Source of the DNA: Zoroaster sp. YZ-2022 | Taxonomy: Eukaryota; Echinodermata; Asteroidea; Forcipulatida; Zoroasteridae | Direction of reading: 5' to 3' | Assembly (NCBI GenBank): GCA_029582265.1 | Contig: CM055823.1 | Coordinates: 2,914,001-2,978,000 of the forward strand | Length of the DNA: 64,000 nt | Shown: in pieces, positions 46,266-56,910 of the stretch | How the letters are laid out: every line of letters begins with the position of its first letter | Numbering within the stretch: position 1 is the first letter of the stretch | Program-made: the position numbers and the translations under genes | Notes under the pieces: model-generated | Told to the model about the DNA's origin: nothing | Databases searched by the model: none | What the model saw: the letters and a program-made list of their open reading frames with translations, nothing else

Positions 46266-46610
46266 TGTCGTGGCCGAGCGGTCTAGTTTACCGGACTCAA
46301 GTTCTGGTGTTAGCAGCAGAATGTGGGTTCGAATCCTGCCGTGACACTTGTGTCCTTGAGCAAGACACTTAACCATAATTGCTTCTCTCCACCCAGGGGT
46401 TAAATGGGTACCTGTGAGGCAGAGTTGGTTGATTAGCCCTATTATGCGCTGTAATGGCAGCAATTGAGCTGTATACTCCCAGGGAGCTGAGATGGTTTCA
46501 GGAGTGATTTATGAGCCTTATGAGCAGGGGTAATGATATAATGCGCCTTGAGCACCACTTAGTTGGTGGATACGTGCGCTATATAAGTCCACACATTATT
46601 TATTATTATA
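46266..46610 (+). mobile_element. tRNA-derived SINE, family S2, datable insertion
   Basis: The head TGTCGTGGCCGAGCGGTCTA has a Leu/Ser-type A box; GTGGGTTCGAATCCTGCC is the B box. The body includes CACTTGTGTCCTTGAGCAAG and GGGAGCTGAGATGGTTTCAG. The 3' end is GGATACGTGCGCTATATAAG and an ATT-rich tail. It interrupts GACCTAG|TAATTTTCAG, which is continuous in copy 1 (39650). The flanks CTAG and TTAG suggest a very short target duplication. Confidence 0.9.
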
Positions 46611-46845
46611 TTAGTAATTTTCAGTCACTGTGTTTATCTTAAACTAGGCCACCGATTCCATGCCCCGTTGAAAGTCTGCTCTGATCTTGACGATGTATGT
46701 CCCTTTAAAGATTGTATCGCCCTGTGTTTTTGTAAGTATAATGAAAAACAAAACAGTTGAGAATGACATTCTTCAAAGCTACATGTAAGTTTTACATAAA
46801 CTAAGCCTGACTCATTGAGGCGCTTAATTACTGCTTAAATCATGC

Positions 46846-47080
46846 ACCGAACTCAAGTTCTGGTGTTGCCAGCGGCAGGGTGTGGGTTCGAGCCCCGGTC
46901 ATGACACTTGTGTCCTTGAGCAAGGTACTTAACCATAATTGCTTCGTCCTTCGGATGGGACGTAAAGCCGTAGGTCCCGTGTGTTGTGTAATGCACGTAA
47001 AAAAGAATGCGCCTCGGAATAGGCAACTAGATTGATGGCGCTTTATAAATGCAGATTGGATTGATTGGATTGGATTGGAT
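46846..47080 (+). mobile_element. tRNA-derived SINE, family S3, 5'-truncated
   Basis: Begins inside the tRNA head (ACCGAACTCAAGTTCTGG), keeps the B box GGGTTCGAGCCCCGG, and runs through GTCCTTCGGATGGGACGTAA and GGCGCTTTATAAATGCAG to a GATTG microsatellite tail. Copy 1 has TTTTGATAATTTAAT in its place, so about 15 bp of target were lost on insertion. Confidence 0.85.
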
Positions 47081-48477
47081 ATTCTGAGAAATATTTTATC
47101 AAAACATCGGCGATACGTGTTTTAAAAGCTAACATTCTGTGGATCGTTTAAGACATAAATACAATCAATATCGTCATTAACCTTTTATTTTATTTCAAAG
47201 CTACATTGTTATTCTATAGGCCAAAGTTTACGCACCCCACCACCGTACATACATAAAAGTGAGTACCGCTCAGTGCCATGAAAACATTTGAAAGGATGAC
47301 AATTTTCTTACTGCCAAATTTCATACTCTTCAAAAGTATCAGTATTTCCAAAACGACCCACACCGTTTGCATACCAGCCTATGGGCCTGCGCATTGATCC
47401 TGATGACGTACATGCAAGTTAGGAATTCACATGACCTTCCACCTAATGTGTATTGTAAAATAAATGGTTGGCCATTATTGGCCCTATGTGATGACGTACA
47501 TTGTAAATGGATTGGCCATATGTGATGACGTACATTGTAAATGGATTGGCCCTTTGTGTATATATACAAGACAACACTTTATCTTAACAGCTACAATCTC
47601 TAGACCAATAGTCAGGGGCGGATCCAAAGTGGAATAAAAGTGGGGGGCACACAGCACAAAAAGTCCACACAAGAAGTGTGGTAAATTTACCACACTTCTT
47701 ATAAAAAAATAGGACACCTATAGCTATACCCCTTCACCCCCCCCCCCCCCTCTGATTGGTTCCACCAAAAAGGGCACATATCCCTCCACTGCCCCCTCCC
47801 AGATCAACCAATGCCAAGAGCATAAAGCAGATGTTCCCCTTAAAGAATGAACTTTTGAGAATCTCTTAATCACTGATGATGGAATCATGATACACTAAGG
47901 TTAACCATTTACTCACTGAATTTGTTATATAGTTAAGTTGATCTATTATAACATCAGACTCATCACTGCGCTACAATACCTTTTATGACGAATCATTTGT
48001 TATGACGAATCATTTGTTTTCAAAGAGGTTCTGATACCCTATTGACTCAAAATGTTTTGATCTGGAATTGGATTCTCATATCCTGAGGGATATAGGGTGT
48101 ATATGGGGTGTATGGGTGTATTTAAACCCAAACATTTTAAAAGTATGGGTGATCAATGAATCATCCAGGGGTGATCAATGAAATCATCCCCAAATATCCC
48201 CATTTTATAAAACAACATTCTGTCATATTTTCTCTGTACCGGTGATTTTATTTTTGAAATGTACCCCCGAATATGCACATCTATATAGAATCCTAAAGCT
48301 TCCGGAGTCCGTAGGCCTTCCACGGACCTCACGCCTTTTTGGCTTCACGCTACAGGCTTTACCGTAGCTTTTCAGATAAATTATTTATGGTGACAATGCC
48401 TACTGCACTTATCTTTATAATTCAAATCTCAAAGTTTACTTTCCACGGAGGGTAAATGTTTCAAGAGGTTCACATAA

Positions 48478-49214
48478 GGCCAAATAAAAAAAATTGTTGA
48501 GTTGCCCTCCAGTGAAAATATTTGAAGGGGTCGGTCGGTCGGGATTTTTTTATTTATTTTCTCCTTGACTGTCATTTTAAGATTGAAATGCATTGGAACT
48601 GAAACCACATACCATGTTTTTCATTTGTATACCTATCAGCAAGGAATTTTGCTTCAGAATAAAAAGTATCCCAAGCAGGTTTTGTTGTACTTTTCGCTGT
48701 GATTGACACAGCAAATTCATCCATATTGCGTGCAATGCTCAACATGCAATATGTGAGTGGCCATTCGATTTGAAAACGTGTAGATTGAGTCGCAATCGTT
48801 GACACACGTACAGTGCGGGGAGCCAGTGCACAACGTGTGAGGGCCATTTGATTTGAAAACGTGTAGATTGAGTCGCAATCATTGACATACAAAACAGTGC
48901 GCGAAGCCAGTGGAAAACATGTGAGGGGGCCATTCGATTGGAAAACGTGTAGATTTGAGTCGCAATCGTTGGCACACAGTGTGTGCGAAGGCAGTGCACC
49001 ATGTGAGGGTTGGGCCATTCGATTTGAAAATTTACCGGTAAAAAAGTGGAAAATTTCACAAATCAAACGTATTATGTTTTATACAAAGAAAATTGGTAAG
49101 TTTCATTAATAAATAGGCCTATCAATGACGGGGGAAAAAAAAAAACCCGACCCGAGATTTCAGCACTTTTGGCTCGGTCGGTGGAGGGCAACTCAACATT
49201 TTTTTTTTTTTGCC
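48478..49214 (-). mobile_element. PIF/Harbinger-like element, TAA target duplication
   Basis: The ends are GGCCAAATAAAAAAAATTGT + TGAGTTGCCCTCCA and the complement of TGGAGGGCAACTCAACATT...TTGCC. TAA is duplicated (48475-48477, 49215-49217), and copy 1 holds the empty site CACATAATGCCAAGGC (about 42371). Inside are three copies of an 84-86-bp repeat (TTTGAAAACGTGTAGATTGA) and, on the minus strand, a 164-codon frame (48572-49066). Part of that frame is shared with the element at 50645, including MDEFAVSIT and ADRYTNEKHGMWF. No DDE transposase was seen. Confidence 0.88.
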
Positions 49215-50644
49215 TAATGTCAAGGCATTTCTTTAATCTAAAATATTGTATATGTGCACGTAGGCGTCCACATAATGTAAATACAACTTGTATTCTATAA
49301 AGAAACCACTTGGGTGGCCCTCCCACAACAATGCATTTTCTGCCTCTCAGTGCCGTCTGTCTGAAGTTCAGGTGTACTTATAGATAACAGAAAAATATCA
49401 CACCAACATCAGTAAACAGTTTTTGGAGATATAATTCTGATCAAGTTAATAATAAACCTTTAAGTTCAACTATGTATTCATAGACACTGGGTGGTGCTGT
49501 TTAATGATGATGATTGAAGAGGGTAATAAAGACAGAAGCACGTATGGCACATTCGCGCCTAAAATAACGTTTGGAATTCCCAAAAATTGTCACTCGTAGC
49601 CAAATCGGAGTCAGGCACCCTCTTCAAATGGAGTCCAGCAACTATGTCAAAAATGACTGTATTTTAGTAGTCAAAGTACTCCGTTAAAGTGTCTCCATTT
49701 ACTCCTTTTCCAGAGTCATCATGACTCTCTTAACTTTATTGAAGAGTCATTGCTTTTCAGTGGGGGCCCAGGGGTTTGGGTTTTTCCCTTTTCTTTTTCT
49801 TTTCTTTTTTAGGGCACTGTGAGGATTTTTCGTGGGGGCTTCGCCGCTGAAATGTTGTGATCAGCAGCAGACAGTAATACCTCTTCACCCCAACATTGAA
49901 ATCTGCCAAGTTCCTCCGGCCCTGATAAGCGCTTAAATTCTCTTGTCATCTGTTGAGAAAATGGAATCAATAATTGAGGTTGGACAACCTTAACAATTAA
50001 TTTGCGAGTTAAAAGTAATGCCTAAAACCACATACACTAGCATACTCCGATTACTCATGATTTGTAATGATTATTTTGAAACCTAACTTACAAAACTTCA
50101 GAACTTGACTCCACCGTGTACCCACCGATTTAGAAAGCATGAACGACAAGACATGCAAGATAGCTACATAGACTGGAGACCAGCAGCTGCATCGATCTCG
50201 TTGTTGTAGAGTCAGTGACCAGACAACGGTAGCAACGCACTTTACGGGAGGGGAGTCAAATTGACTCTACCTCAGAGTCCACTTACTCTTTATAAGAGTA
50301 AGGCGCCGTTTACCCTGTTTGAAGAGTCATTTGACTCCGATTTGGCTATGAGTGTATAAGGTAACACTCATTGGCGGCGATTTCTTGAGTAAAAGATGAT
50401 AGTGCAGTCCCATTTAGAGACACTTTACCTCTGTTGATTGTTAAATCAGATTGTATTTTTAGTACAGAATGATGTTTTGTCCTTATAGGAATAATTGACC
50501 TTAGTTTAAAAGGTACCATAAATGAACCAATTGGTCAAAACGGTGGAGTGACATATTTCGGTTTATCAAACAGATGATTTTATTTGTAGGTTAGTTTGTG
50601 TTCGAGTGAGTTTGGCCATTTTGAATAATGTGATTTTGCCATTA

Positions 50645-51247
50645 GGCCAAAACAAAAAAGATGTTGAGTTGCCCTCCACCGACCGACCCAAAAGTGCTGA
50701 AATCTCGGGTCGGTTTTATTTTTCTTTCTTTCCCTGTCATTCATAGGCCTATTTATTAATGAAACTTACCAATTTTCTTTGTATAAAACATAATACGTTT
50801 GATTTGTGAAATTTTCCACTTTTTTTACCGGTAAATTTACCGGTACCCAAGACTCAATCTACATGTTTTCAAATCGAATGGCCCCGGCCCTCACATGGTG
50901 CACTGCCTTCGCACACACTGTGTGCCAACGATTGCGACTCAAATCTACACGTTTTCCAATCGAATGGCCACTCACATGTTGCATGTTGAGCATTGCATGC
51001 AATATGGATGAATTTGCTGTGTCAATCACAGAAAAAGTACAACAAAAATGCTTGGGATACTTTTATTCTGAAGCAAAATTCCTTGCTGATAGGTATACAA
51101 ATGAAAAACATGGTATGTGGTTTTCAGTTCCAATGCATTTCAATCGTAAAATGACAGTCAAGGAAGGAAAAAAAAAAAAAAATAAATCCCGACCGACCGA
51201 CCTTCAAATATTTTCACTGGAGGGCAACTCAACAATTATTTTTGGCC
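50645..51247 (+). mobile_element. PIF/Harbinger-like element, TTA target duplication
   Basis: GGCCAAAACAAAAAAGATGT + TGAGTTGCCCTCCA on the left mirrors the right end, finishing TTTTTGGCC. TTA flanks both ends (50642-50644, 51248-51250), and copy 1 has the empty site GCCATTATGTTTACTG (about 43776). Same family as 48478-49214 but inverted and shorter, with one full unit and a part of the internal 84-bp repeat. A plus-strand frame from 50806 shares MDEFAVSIT and SEAKFLADRYTNEKHGMWF with the other copy and runs past the element's end, so the full frame is not a gene. Confidence 0.88.
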
Positions 51248-51436
51248 TTATGTTTACTACTGATTGTTTCATGGACGGATTATATATTTTGAAATCTCAT
51301 GGTTCATATTTTGAGGCTTCCAAGCAGTTTTTGAGTGTTGGACTCATGTGTTGTTTTGGGATGCCAAGTGAATAGTATTAGTAGTTTGGACGGATGAGTT
51401 TTGGATGGTTTGTTATGCATTATAGGTATGTAATTC

Positions 51437-51721
51437 TCAATCTTCTCTGGAAAATGTTGATGTCACTCGAAAGGGTTGAACGGGTTGGTCAAGTATAAGG
51501 TGGTTGGAACGAGATTTCTTTTCCGAGATCATTTTTTTAATTTGAGATAGTTTTGCTCTAGATAGGTTTGTAATAAACTGTTCAATTTGTTTTGCAATTG
51601 GGGTATTCATTAGACTAGTGTTATTTAGTTTGGTTTTAGTAAAACGTTCATGTGAAAACCGTTTTGTTTTCTGTTTCGATTGTGAACGTTTTGCTCTTTT
51701 CGTTAGATTCCGTTTTGCCAT
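51437..51721 (-). CDS. 94-codon basic open frame, unrecognised
   Basis: An open frame from an ATG, rich in Lys, Arg, Ser and Thr (MAKRNLTKRAKRSQSKQKTK at the start). The aligned stretch in duplication copy 1 (about 43995-44265) is frameshifted by length differences in A/T runs, so the frame is not preserved between copies. Possibly a remnant of a mobile-element protein; no domain is recognisable. Confidence 0.2.
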   Translation of the reverse strand: MAKRNLTKRAKRSQSKQKTKRFSHERFTKTKLNNTSLMNTPIAKQIEQFITNLSRAKLSQIKKMISEKKSRSNHLILDQPVQPFRVTSTFSRED

Positions 51722-51867
51722 TGTCAGTTATTAACTTGGTTTTAAATAATATATACTTATTATTTGTATTGTATTATTTATAAGATGGTAGGTTTGACAG
51801 TAGCATGTGACCACTTTTTGAAGTTGTTGTGGTCCTGAAAAGACCGGTGGAATTTGTGCCTTGGTCT

Positions 51868-52073
51868 CAGCGGCGTAGCCAGGACTTTTCAGTGGGGGCA
51901 CGGGGGGGCATTGCTTTTCAGTGGGGGGGGGGGCAGGGGTATGGGTTTTTTCCCTTTTCTTTTTCTTTTCTGTTTTTTGGGGCACTATGAGGATTTTTCG
52001 TGGGGGGGCACCTGGGGGAAAATTTGTGGGGGGGGGTACGTGCCCCCCCAGGCCCCCTGTGGCTATGCCACTG
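51868..52073. mobile_element. hAT-like MITE, duplicate of 44407-44586
   Basis: CAGCGGCGTAGCCAGGAC to GTGGCTATGCCACTG, flanked by CTTGGTCT and GTTGGTCT, as in copy 1. G-runs are longer here (up to 10). Confidence 0.8.
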
Positions 52074-52468
52074 GTTGGTCTTGAAAAAGATCAGTCAGTC
52101 TTTATTCCAATATTCCATGCATGGGTTAAATAGTCCATGGAGCTTGGTGTTGGATCTGCTCAGTTTTGTATGTTGTCGGAATGATTTGGTACGGCCTTCG
52201 ATTGGGGGATGGGTCAGGGGACGGTAGAGACTTGGGTCCAAGTGGCATACCCATGCAAAATCATGTCAACGTTGATTGCTTTATTATGTTGAAAAAACAC
52301 CATACAATCTTTATGTTTGTATGTTATTTATCAATTCAGAAATGTTAATGTAACCAAACAATGTGGGAGTTATAGATTTGAACGCTATCTCAACTTCAAA
52401 GATCAACATTTATTATAAAGGTTCCGTCAAATGGTCCGATCCCAGGGTAGTACGATCACGGGTTAACA

Positions 52469-53571
52469 TCATATTTTTGAAGTGTTCCAGATAAATGTTT
52501 TATCACAAATGTCACATTTATATGGTTTCTCATTAGTATGACGCCTCTGATGATATAAAAGTGGACCTGATTGAGAGAAAGCTTTACCACAAATGTCACA
52601 AACAAATGGTTTTTCTCCAGTGTGAATCCTTTGGTGACTTTTAAGAGAGGCTTTCTGCTTAAACTCTTTATCACAAATGTCACATTTGTGTGGTTTCTCA
52701 TTAGTATGCTGCCTCTGATGATTTGAAAGTTTACTTGAATGAGAATAAGCTTTACCACAAATGTCACAAACAATTGGTTTTTCTCCAGTGTAAATACTTT
52801 GGTGGCATTTAAGAGAGGCTTTCTGTGTAAACTCTTTATCACAAATGTCACATTTATATGGTTTCTCATTAGTATGCTGCCGCTGATGATATGAAAGTTT
52901 ACATGACCGAGAGAAAGCTTTACCACAAATGTCACAAACAAATGGTTTTTCTCCAGTGTGAATCCTTTGGTGTCTTTTAAGATCGGCTTTTCGGATAAAC
53001 TCTTTATCACAAATGTCACATTTATATGTTTTCTCATTAGTATGCTGCCGCTGATGATATGAAAATGTGCTTGAATGAGAGAAAGCTTTTACCACAAATG
53101 TCACAAACAAATGGTTTCTCCAGTGTGAATCCTTTTATGACGTTTTAGGTTGCCTGAATGAGAGAAAGCTTTACCACAAATTTCACAAGGAAGTGGGTTT
53201 TCTCCAGTGTGAATCCTTTGGTGACATATTAGGGTGGATTTATGACCAAACGTTTGATCACAAATGTCACAAACAAATGTTTTTTCCAGCGTTACTCCTC
53301 TGGTGGTTTTTATCACTAGTGTCACATTTGTATATTTTCTTCTTTTCATGACAGCCCCTGTGCCTTTGAAGACCATCCTGACTCAAGAAAGCTATGTTAC
53401 AGATTCTACAAATGAGTGGTTTTTCTTCAATGTCTTGTTGAGATGCAAGGTTGTGTACCTTCTTCACCACAAAGCTCTGAGTAATTTGAGTTTTGCATTG
53501 TTTCCATGGTTACTGTTCTCCTTCACAAACACCAGATGCAAATTACTGCGACCCAGGTCATCAAACCTACC
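52469..53571 (-). pseudogene. C2H2 zinc-finger exon, about 12 fingers, frameshifted
   Basis: A minus-strand exon begins after TTACTTTATTGTAG and ends at a stop at 52469. The fingers read CxxC...HxxxH with TGEKPF and TNEKPY linkers, alternating CDICGKAF and CDICDKEF types in two-finger (168-bp) units. The clean block of about eight fingers is 52469-53085. Upstream, three or four frame changes occur beside A or T runs (about 53095, 53285, 53470), and one finger after [10 protein letters not shown] is largely missing. One finger has Tyr in place of its last His (CHQSIYTGEK), and the last is cut after CDICDKTF. Such proteins usually bind DNA in the nucleus. No KRAB, BTB or SCAN domain was seen. 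Confidence 0.85.
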
Positions 53572-53599
53572 CTACAATAAAGTAAATAAATTATAAACA

Positions 53600-54533
53600 C
53601 TCATCTGCTCATGAACATTAATTATTGTACGATTCCAAGAGAAGGAAAAAGTTTCCATTTTTGGGTTAACCTTTTCATTACCGATTTGTTTCAATAGGAT
53701 GTCCCACTGGTTAACAAATTCCATGGCCAGTCATGCATGAATTCACACATGATTACACAATAGTATGCATCCATTTACAAGCACTTTTTCTAAACTCGTT
53801 TTTCTTCATGAAGAATTTATTGGAGAATGATATATTCAATAAAATGATTGTTGCTCACAAAATTTCCTTTCATATGTTACCAAACTAAATGGGATTACAT
53901 ATAAAATGACCGGGTTATCTATTTTACTTTCCCTGACTGTTTCACAAATACAGAGAGCATTTGGTACACAAGTCTCAATCTGTTGTATCTTGTTGCATTC
54001 AGCACTGGACAGTGTTTATATAGCAAATAGTCTGTGTTGTATCTTTAGCATTACCCTGCTCAATGCAACAAGATCCCCTTGTTGTATGTTGTTGCAGATA
54101 GCACAGTGCTTGGAAAAACACAGTCCAATTTACTGAACCCTTCACTGCTAGGTGCAACATGATCCACATATCTTGTGCCACCTATCAGGCCTTGCTTATT
54201 GACCACTGTTGTATGTTGTTGCATTCAGCAGGGTGATAAGAAAGTTACCCTAGCATGGTTAGGGTTAATGAGCTCGCCATATATATTTTGACATCACAGA
54301 AGGATTATGGCGCGACGACGAATGGTCATTGTAACATTAATATACATTGTACTATACATCATTTAGATTTACATGTAATAGTATACATATGAATCCGTAC
54401 ACTAGTATCATTTGCGATGGAGTTTGGATAGCCATACAGTGGGGCAAACTTAAGCGACCAAACTGTTCCTACGCGCCTAGATCAAGGCTAATCTTATCAA
54501 TACAATAACACTATCAGTATCACATTAGACTAT
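53600..54533. other. non-coding stretch with repeated TTGTTGTATNTTGTTGCA words
   Basis: TTGTTGTATCTTGTTGCATT (53973-53999), TTGTTGTATGTTGTTGCAGA (about 54079) and TGTTGTATGTTGTTGCATTC (about 54209), plus the complement TGCAACAAGATCCCC (about 54065), point to a degraded foldback element. No exon was supported. Confidence 0.45.
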
Positions 54534-55492
54534 AGCCCCCTTCTAGGGCCAATACACTGGACTCCCTCCGTATCCTTGGCCCTAGCTCCACATGTACATA
54601 AAAGGAGCGATTTTTCAACTTTTGATCTGGTAAATATTACAATCTACAATTTTGTGATTAGGTAAGCTTGCCCAAGCAGACACCTTTGGCACTATAAAGT
54701 TCAGTATTGTGAAATCGGTAGTTTTGGTAAAATTTTAATATTATTATGCCAAAGTGTCTGCTTGGGTAAAATTACCTAAATATTACTAAATTTTAGGTTA
54801 TAATGGAAAGAATGTCGTATCCGACTGCCACTTTTTTAGGGTTTTTTTGGTAATTTTTTTGCAACCACTAACCAGTTAAAAAATGATTCTATTGATTGTT
54901 GGTGGTACAGAAAGCAAAAACTATCTTTAAAATCCACTTTTATGATGGTTTTCGGACTTTCCCCTTCTAAAATTGTAAAAAATAATCCTCCCCTTCAGAA
55001 AATAGAAGGATCTTATTATAGTTGACCTCCAGTTTACACTCCCATGAGGAGACCTCGGGGGTTTATATCTACAAGGTACAACTTACATGTAGGTACTGCG
55101 CCTATATTACAATGACTGTGTTGGTCACTAATTGTGGAGTTTACAAAATCAGACTGACATGACTGAGGAAGTCATCGTATACCAAAAATGCCTGATTTTT
55201 TATGAAATAAATAATTTGAAGTATATGTCCATCATCATCCATATGTTCTCCATCTTGTTGTACTTAGGCTAGGTATAAGATTACTTTATTGGTTATTTAC
55301 TTATATTGAATGAGAAAAAGTGGCGGTCGGATACGACATTCTACCCATTGTAGTAATTAGCAATAACAGATCAAAAGTTGAGAAAAAAAATCGCTCCATT
55401 TTTGTACGTGTGGTGCTAGGGCCATGCCCATGGATACGGAGGGAGTCCAGTGTTAGTGTAGGCCTTATCGGCCTGGCCCTAGAAATGGGGCT
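54534..55492. mobile_element. 960-bp inverted-repeat element
   Basis: Outer arms are 54534-54628 (GGACTCCCTCCGTATCC, GGAGCGATTTTTCAACTTTT) and 55368-55492 (their complements). Inner arms are 54802-54836 (AGAATGTCGTATCCGACTGC) and 55313-55342. All are in mirrored order. The right half carries about 25 extra bases (GGCCTTATCGGCC). The word AAGAATGTCGTATCC also occurs at 12332, just before the first N gap, so another copy may be hidden there. An 80-codon frame in the right arm is not recognised. Confidence 0.78.
54658..54779. other. 34-bp-stem hairpin inside the left arm
   Basis: TTAGGTAAGCTTGCCCAAGC + AGACACCTTTGGCA is mirrored by TGCCAAAGTGTCTGCTTGGG + TAAAATTACCTAA, with a loop of about 55 bases. 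The right arm of the surrounding inverted repeat has only about 26 bp at this place, so the hairpin is an extra piece of about 150 bp. Confidence 0.8.
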
Positions 55493-56728
55493 GTCACTGA
55501 TTCAGTACGACTGTCTGGAAAATAAGCTTTTATTTAATCAGTTGTATGGTTCGATGTCTTAACATGTACAGTTTACATAAATTGGCATTATTTGTTCTAA
55601 ATAATATAAATATAACGAAATTACCTGTAAAATGTATCGTCCATGTACGCAATTCGCCGCACTCGTGAAATGATACACCTACTTTTGGCTTAGCATTTCT
55701 CGGAAAACTTTAAAAATTATGGCGTATTACTGATTGCATAAACTTATCTAATTCATGCTTGTTACAGAAATACAAATTAGAGTGAAATTGTATGATTTAC
55801 TGGAAAGTTAGTGCTTGTGAAAGTGGAAAGTTGTTTAATCACTGATTTTACTAGATACAAATAGTAAGAGATTTACATTGACCTCATTTTTCCCCACGAA
55901 CATCTGTGATTTTATTGTTCTATGCCGTCAACAAGCTGTTGTCTGTGGAAACAAAATATCTGAATGCTTTGCATTTGCAATGAGTTTTTAAAGAAGTGCT
56001 GATCCTCAAAATGGACACATTCCTTATAAAAGAAGCGAACGAAAACTACTTAATTTATTGGTGTTTATTTCGTCGGTAGTGGAAAATTATTGAGAAAATT
56101 AAACATTTATATCATGGTTATGAAAAGAAATCTTTATTTTGACAAAATGTTAACAACATTTTATACATTTCAAAGTTTTAAAGTACTTTTTGCCAAAATT
56201 TTAACCACCTTCCATTTTATTGGTCTTTCAAGAATATTAATTAAAAGTTTTGAGAGCTTCTCCAAATGATATCATTTTTATTTAAAAATCGAAAACAATA
56301 TTTTTATTTTTCAAGATTAATTTTTTACAACCATCTGCAATAAGATGAAACATGATTCAACTGTTTTTCTTCTTGGGTACATTTTCTGTGCCCCATGAAC
56401 TTTAACAGTTTGGGGATGAGTCGTTATACCAACATCAATTTTCTGATGACCACAATTCTGTGCGTCTCAAAAAACGGCGCTCAAGACGTCCATGCGTATG
56501 ATCATGCATTGAAATTCAGCATTTTACAAGAAAATCCTTCACTGAAACAAACCAAAACACCAAACTGCTAATTTCATTTGTAAGTTACCGTCCAGTTGAT
56601 TATATAACCTTAGGTGCGTCATTTAGGGTAAATTGAGGATACTCCTTAAAAAAGTCAAAGTCAAAGACGAGTGCACTGAACTCTGATCCGTTTTCATAAT
56701 CACAGCGCCCTCTGTAGCTAGCCAGCCA
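55493..56728. other. AT-rich stretch without recognised features
   Basis: No exon, repeat match or element could be supported. Translation in all frames is short and low in complexity. Confidence 0.4.
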
Positions 56729-56910
56729 TAGTCTTGGTTCAAAACTAAACTGTGTTTGTATGTTTTTGAGACACGATCTGACAGCGCTACACGAACGCTA
56801 CAATCACGAACGCGTGTTTGTGTGTGGTAGCGATTCGTGATTGTAGCGTTCGTGTAGCGCCGTCGGATCGTGTATAATAAACATACAAACACAGTTTTGA
56901 ACCAAGACTA
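56729..56910. other. 182-bp near-perfect palindrome with a 16-base loop
   Basis: The left arm TAGTCTTGGTTCAAAACTAA...GCTACAATCACGAACGC pairs with the right arm GCGATTCGTGATTGTAGCGT...GTTTTGAACCAAGACTA, each about 81-85 bp. Differences are a five-base indel (CTAAA-like), a block TTGAGA against ATTATA, and two or three substitutions. Not seen elsewhere in the window. It could be a foldback MITE or a cruciform-forming site. Confidence 0.9.

Larger units (their letters stand above)
45693..52400 (+). repeat. tandem duplication, copy 2
   Basis: Repeats the order of copy 1 from CTTCACTGAAGAAACTGC to GAACGCTATCTCAAC. It has gained two SINEs (46266, 46846) and two PIF/Harbinger-like elements (48478, 50645). 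It lacks the 39.7-kb insert and the nested hAT elements of copy 1, and has about 40 extra bases near 50085-50125. Confidence 0.93.

Noticed and set aside
46266..46345. tRNA gene at GTCGTGGCCGAGCGGTCTAG
   Set aside because: It continues directly into a SINE body shared with 19.3 and 20.5 kb and is absent from the matching site at 39.65 kb.
48572..49066. 164-codon protein gene
   Set aside because: Most of the frame is translation of a three-copy 84-bp DNA repeat within a non-autonomous transposon; only the last third is shared with the other copy.
50806..51375. A 189-codon gene spanning the Harbinger-like element
   Set aside because: The frame crosses the element's right end and target duplication into flanking DNA, so only its inner part can have an evolutionary history as a unit.
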